Below, in pieces: positions 4,014-6,042 of a stretch of DNA of 6,042 nucleotides (position 1 is its first letter; each line of letters opens with the position of its first letter). The position numbers were made by a program, and so were the translations under genes. Under the pieces are notes generated by a model. That model saw only the letters and a list, made by a program, of their open reading frames with translations, did no database searches and was not told the origin of the DNA. Origin of the DNA: Anaerolineae bacterium (GTDB lineage Bacteria > Chloroflexota > Anaerolineae > UBA1429); NCBI GenBank assembly GCA_007123335.1, contig SKLG01000372.1, positions 1 to 6,042 on the forward strand. Reading direction: 5' to 3'.

Positions 4014-6042
4014 TCACGGGCTATGCAGCGTCCACGTACACGCCTCGCTCACCTTGACCCAATAGCCACGCCCCGGCTCCAGGCGGGTGAGAGTGCTGGT
4101 CTCAGGCATCTCTGGGAGAAAGACGCTCCACGGACTCGCCTCATGCTCCCCACCATAGTCGTTGACCTGCAGCAAGCGATCGCCCAGCGGCGCCGTCGCG
4201 GCGGCCAGATCCTGCCCCTCGGCCAACGAGTAGCCTATTAGGTTCCAGCCCGGCTGCAAGTGCAGCGTGAGCGTGGATAGCAGCGTGGTGCGCATCTGCC
4301 ATGTCGGAGCGCCGTTCACGTGGATCCAAACCCCTTGCCCCTCGCGCAGGTCGCTCACCGAGGAACCGGGCACCTGCGTCTGATAGGCGAGCCAGACGCC
4401 AGCGACGGCGTCATAGATGTAGGCGCGGTTGAGCTGCCCGTCAAGGGGAGCGAACAGGTCTGTCGCCCGGCTGGAGATGGGCTGGCCGGGCAGCGCCACC
4501 AGATTCCATCCCGCGGACAGCGGCATCGACTGCAACTGCCCGCCCATCAGCTCCAGGCGGAGGATGCGCGTGCCCTTGGCCGGAACCGTCAAGGTCAGCC
4601 GTAGTCGCCCATCCACGAGCGAGGGGCTCAACGCCTGGCCGGTGATCCACTCCGCTGCCACAAAGGCGTCGGACTGGGGCAGCCCCATCGCAGCCAGATC
4701 GACGCTGACCGTCGTCTCTTGCGCGGCGTCGGTGGCGTTGCGCAGGGTGAGATAGAAGGATTCGCCACGGCCATAGCGTTCGATATAGACCAACGCGGGC
4801 TTGTCGGTGCGGGCGTGGGTTACCGGCTCCCAGCCGGCCTCGTTCAGGGCGACAATCTTGGGTATGTAGAACCGGAACAGCTCGCGGTCGCGCTCGTACC
4901 ACTCGGGCGTGCTCCAATAGTTGGTCACGCCGCCGTCATGGGTAAAAAAGCTGGGGTAGATGCCGTAAAAGGCGCAATAGGCGAAATACTCTTCCACCAT
5001 GGCGCGATCGAAAGAAGGCAGATCGCCGTTCTGCAACACGGCATAGGGCTTGCGGTAGCTCATGGTGCGCCACAGGTTGAGCAATGAATCGCCATCGGGC
5101 TGGAAGCGACCGTTGATCACCCAGCCCCGCTCGCTGCCCATGATATCAAAGATGTGCGCCGGAAAGGCCCAACGCAGCAACAGGCTGTTGCCCATCACAT
5201 AGCGGCCCATGGCGTGGATATCGCTGGCGATGTGCTTGGCCAGCTCATAGCTGGAAAAGATGTGCGGCAGCACCGGTCGGTGGTTGCTGGTGGAAAAGGT
5301 CAGCGGCAGGTTGCTGAAGCGGAAATGCTCGTTGCGATAGTTGGCATAGACGCCCTTGCTCTCGAAACTGTCGATGTATTCGCCGTCGAGGATGCCCCAA
5401 TCGGGGCGCGAGTAGGGCACTTTGTGGCCCTCGCTCCAGCTCTGACTGGCCTTGCTCGCCGTATAGGGCGGGATGCTCAGCTCGGGATTGCCGCTCAGGA
5501 TGAACGCCGCCGCATGGCTGGCAAAAGCCTGGCTGCTGGGCTCGTAGCGATAGCGACCCTGAGCGTCGAACACGCCAGAGCTGAGGATCGCATCAGCCCA
5601 GCGGCGGTCGTTTTCCGCCGGCGCCGAGCGCATCTGCTCCACATAAGCCATCACCGCGTCATAGTCATGAGTATCCACCGTGCGCGGCGGTCGCAGCCAA
5701 TAACCCCAGGGCTCGGTCAGATAGCGCAAGGTGTAGATGCCCAGGGCGTCATCCTCGGCATAGACGTGAGGGTTGCCCGTGGAGTGGAAGCGAATGCGAA
5801 AATCATCGATGTTGGGGATACCGCCCAGCTCGACGTGGGCCGCCCAGATGCCATCCTCCTCCACCCGCCGCTCAAAAAAGTGGGGATAGATCGATACATA
5901 CTTGTCAAAGGCGGCGCGAAAGCCCCACTCGGGCTCGTGGTGATAGAGGATGAAACGCACATCGGCGCGGCCTGGGTTGCGGGCCTGGGGCGAGAGGCCC
6001 AGCTCAAAGACGACATAGTATTGCCAGGTCGAGGCGTTGTAG
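4014..6042 (-). CDS. Probable secreted glycoside-hydrolase-like protein with two C-terminal GWNL modules (5' end outside the window)
   Basis: The frame is open to the right edge: 27 codons (YNASTWQYYVVFELGLSP...) precede the GTG at 5960, which is an internal valine, not a start. I see 675 residues; numbers here count from the first visible codon. Residues 1-115 look beta-rich. Residues about 130-410 have a barrel-like alternation with GH-type motifs WGILDGEYIDSFES (215-228), NYRNEHFRFSNLPLTF (234-249), HAMGRYVMGN (276-285), IMGSERGW (300-307) and PSFFTHDGG (363-371). A beta-sandwich-like region follows (about 415-498), then two repeated modules (508-581, 595-670). Aromatic-rich, acidic-motif barrels of this kind are typical of carbohydrate-active enzymes, but I cannot assign a GH family or point to catalytic acids with confidence; Asp219, Glu221, Asp224 and Glu227 are candidates. 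Any signal peptide would be off-window. It precedes the aldo/keto reductase operon on the same strand. Extracellular carbohydrate breakdown is inference. Confidence 0.75.
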   Translation of the reverse strand, partial: YNASTWQYYVVFELGLSPQARNPGRADVRFILYHHEPEWGFRAAFDKYVSIYPHFFERRVEEDGIWAAHVELGGIPNIDDFRIRFHSTGNPHVYAEDDALGIYTLRYLTEPWGYWLRPPRTVDTHDYDAVMAYVEQMRSAPAENDRRWADAILSSGVFDAQGRYRYEPSSQAFASHAAAFILSGNPELSIPPYTASKASQSWSEGHKVPYSRPDWGILDGEYIDSFESKGVYANYRNEHFRFSNLPLTFSTSNHRPVLPHIFSSYELAKHIASDIHAMGRYVMGNSLLLRWAFPAHIFDIMGSERGWVINGRFQPDGDSLLNLWRTMSYRKPYAVLQNGDLPSFDRAMVEEYFAYCAFYGIYPSFFTHDGGVTNYWSTPEWYERDRELFRFYIPKIVALNEAGWEPVTHARTDKPALVYIERYGRGESFYLTLRNATDAAQETTVSVDLAAMGLPQSDAFVAAEWITGQALSPSLVDGRLRLTLTVPAKGTRILRLELMGGQLQSMPLSAGWNLVALPGQPISSRATDLFAPLDGQLNRAYIYDAVAGVWLAYQTQVPGSSVSDLREGQGVWIHVNGAPTWQMRTTLLSTLTLHLQPGWNLIGYSLAEGQDLAAATAPLGDRLLQVNDYGGEHEASPWSVFLPEMPETSTLTRLEPGRGYWVKVSEACTWTLHSP
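4032..4520 (-). other. Tandem GWNL modules at the C-terminus of the large secreted-looking protein
   Basis: Two related modules of about 75 residues: the first at 4520-4299 (LSAGWNLVALPGQP ... YIYDAVAGVWLAYQ ... LREGQGVWIHVNGAPTW), the second at 4259-4032 (LQPGWNLIGYSLAEG ... SPWSVFLPE ... LEPGRGYWVKVSEACTW). They share an opening GWNL, a central aromatic strand with a tryptophan, and a closing G-x-G-Y/V-W-I/V-x-V followed by a second tryptophan. Such repeats are frequent at the ends of extracellular proteins of Chloroflexota and some archaea, where they may serve surface attachment or sorting; that role is not established here. The DNA of the two copies has diverged clearly, so the duplication is old. 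Confidence 0.75.

Noticed and set aside
5958..5960. GTG at 5960 as the start of the large gene
   Set aside because: The frame continues 27 codons to the window edge with sensible sequence (WQYYVVFELGLSP) and there is no ribosome-binding site before the GTG, so it is an internal codon.

Overview
The window is high-GC bacterial DNA holding five protein genes: two run off the edges and three are complete. No gene in it names the organism. Three things fit an environmental Chloroflexota (Anaerolineae/Caldilineae-type) genome: a secreted-looking protein ending in tandem 'GWNL' modules, a mandelate-racemase-type enzyme beside an aldo/keto reductase, and rubrerythrin (common in anaerobes and microaerophiles). 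This assignment is inference. Strong Shine-Dalgarno sequences (AGGAG/AAGGAG) precede every start that lies inside the window.

Layout, left to right. 1-239 (minus) is the N-terminal 79 codons of a rubrerythrin with a GTG start. A divergent intergenic region (240-463) carries a promoter candidate in each direction. 464-1486 (plus) encodes a 340-residue ABC-exporter-type membrane domain that stops where the ATPase domain would normally begin. It has its own sigma70-like promoter and a GC-rich terminator hairpin whose loop contains the stop codon. Converging on it from the right are two same-strand genes that look like one operon: an aldo/keto reductase (2736-3731) followed by a mandelate racemase/muconate lactonizing enzyme family protein (1512-2687). 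Upstream is a 282-bp intergenic region with a promoter candidate, a CRP-like palindrome and a striking 64-bp nested palindrome with perfect 27-bp arms (3931-3994). The right third (4014-6042, minus) is the 3' part of a large gene for a probable extracellular glycoside-hydrolase-like protein with a beta-rich C-terminal region and two tandem GWNL modules. Its 5' end lies outside the window.

How the genes may work together: the large secreted-looking protein, the aldo/keto reductase and the enolase-superfamily enzyme share a strand and are all plausibly carbohydrate-directed. They could release a sugar outside the cell, oxidise or reduce it, then dehydrate or isomerise the sugar acid. That is inference from families and order; no substrate can be read from the sequence. 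Rubrerythrin (peroxide defence) and the lone ABC membrane domain are transcribed divergently and need not be related to it.

The items most worth a second look are the ATPase-less ABC gene built as a complete transcription unit, the REPIN-like nested palindrome, and the unassigned GWNL-tailed protein. I saw no tRNA, rRNA, CRISPR array, transposase or integrase. No gene-free stretch exceeds 300 bases.
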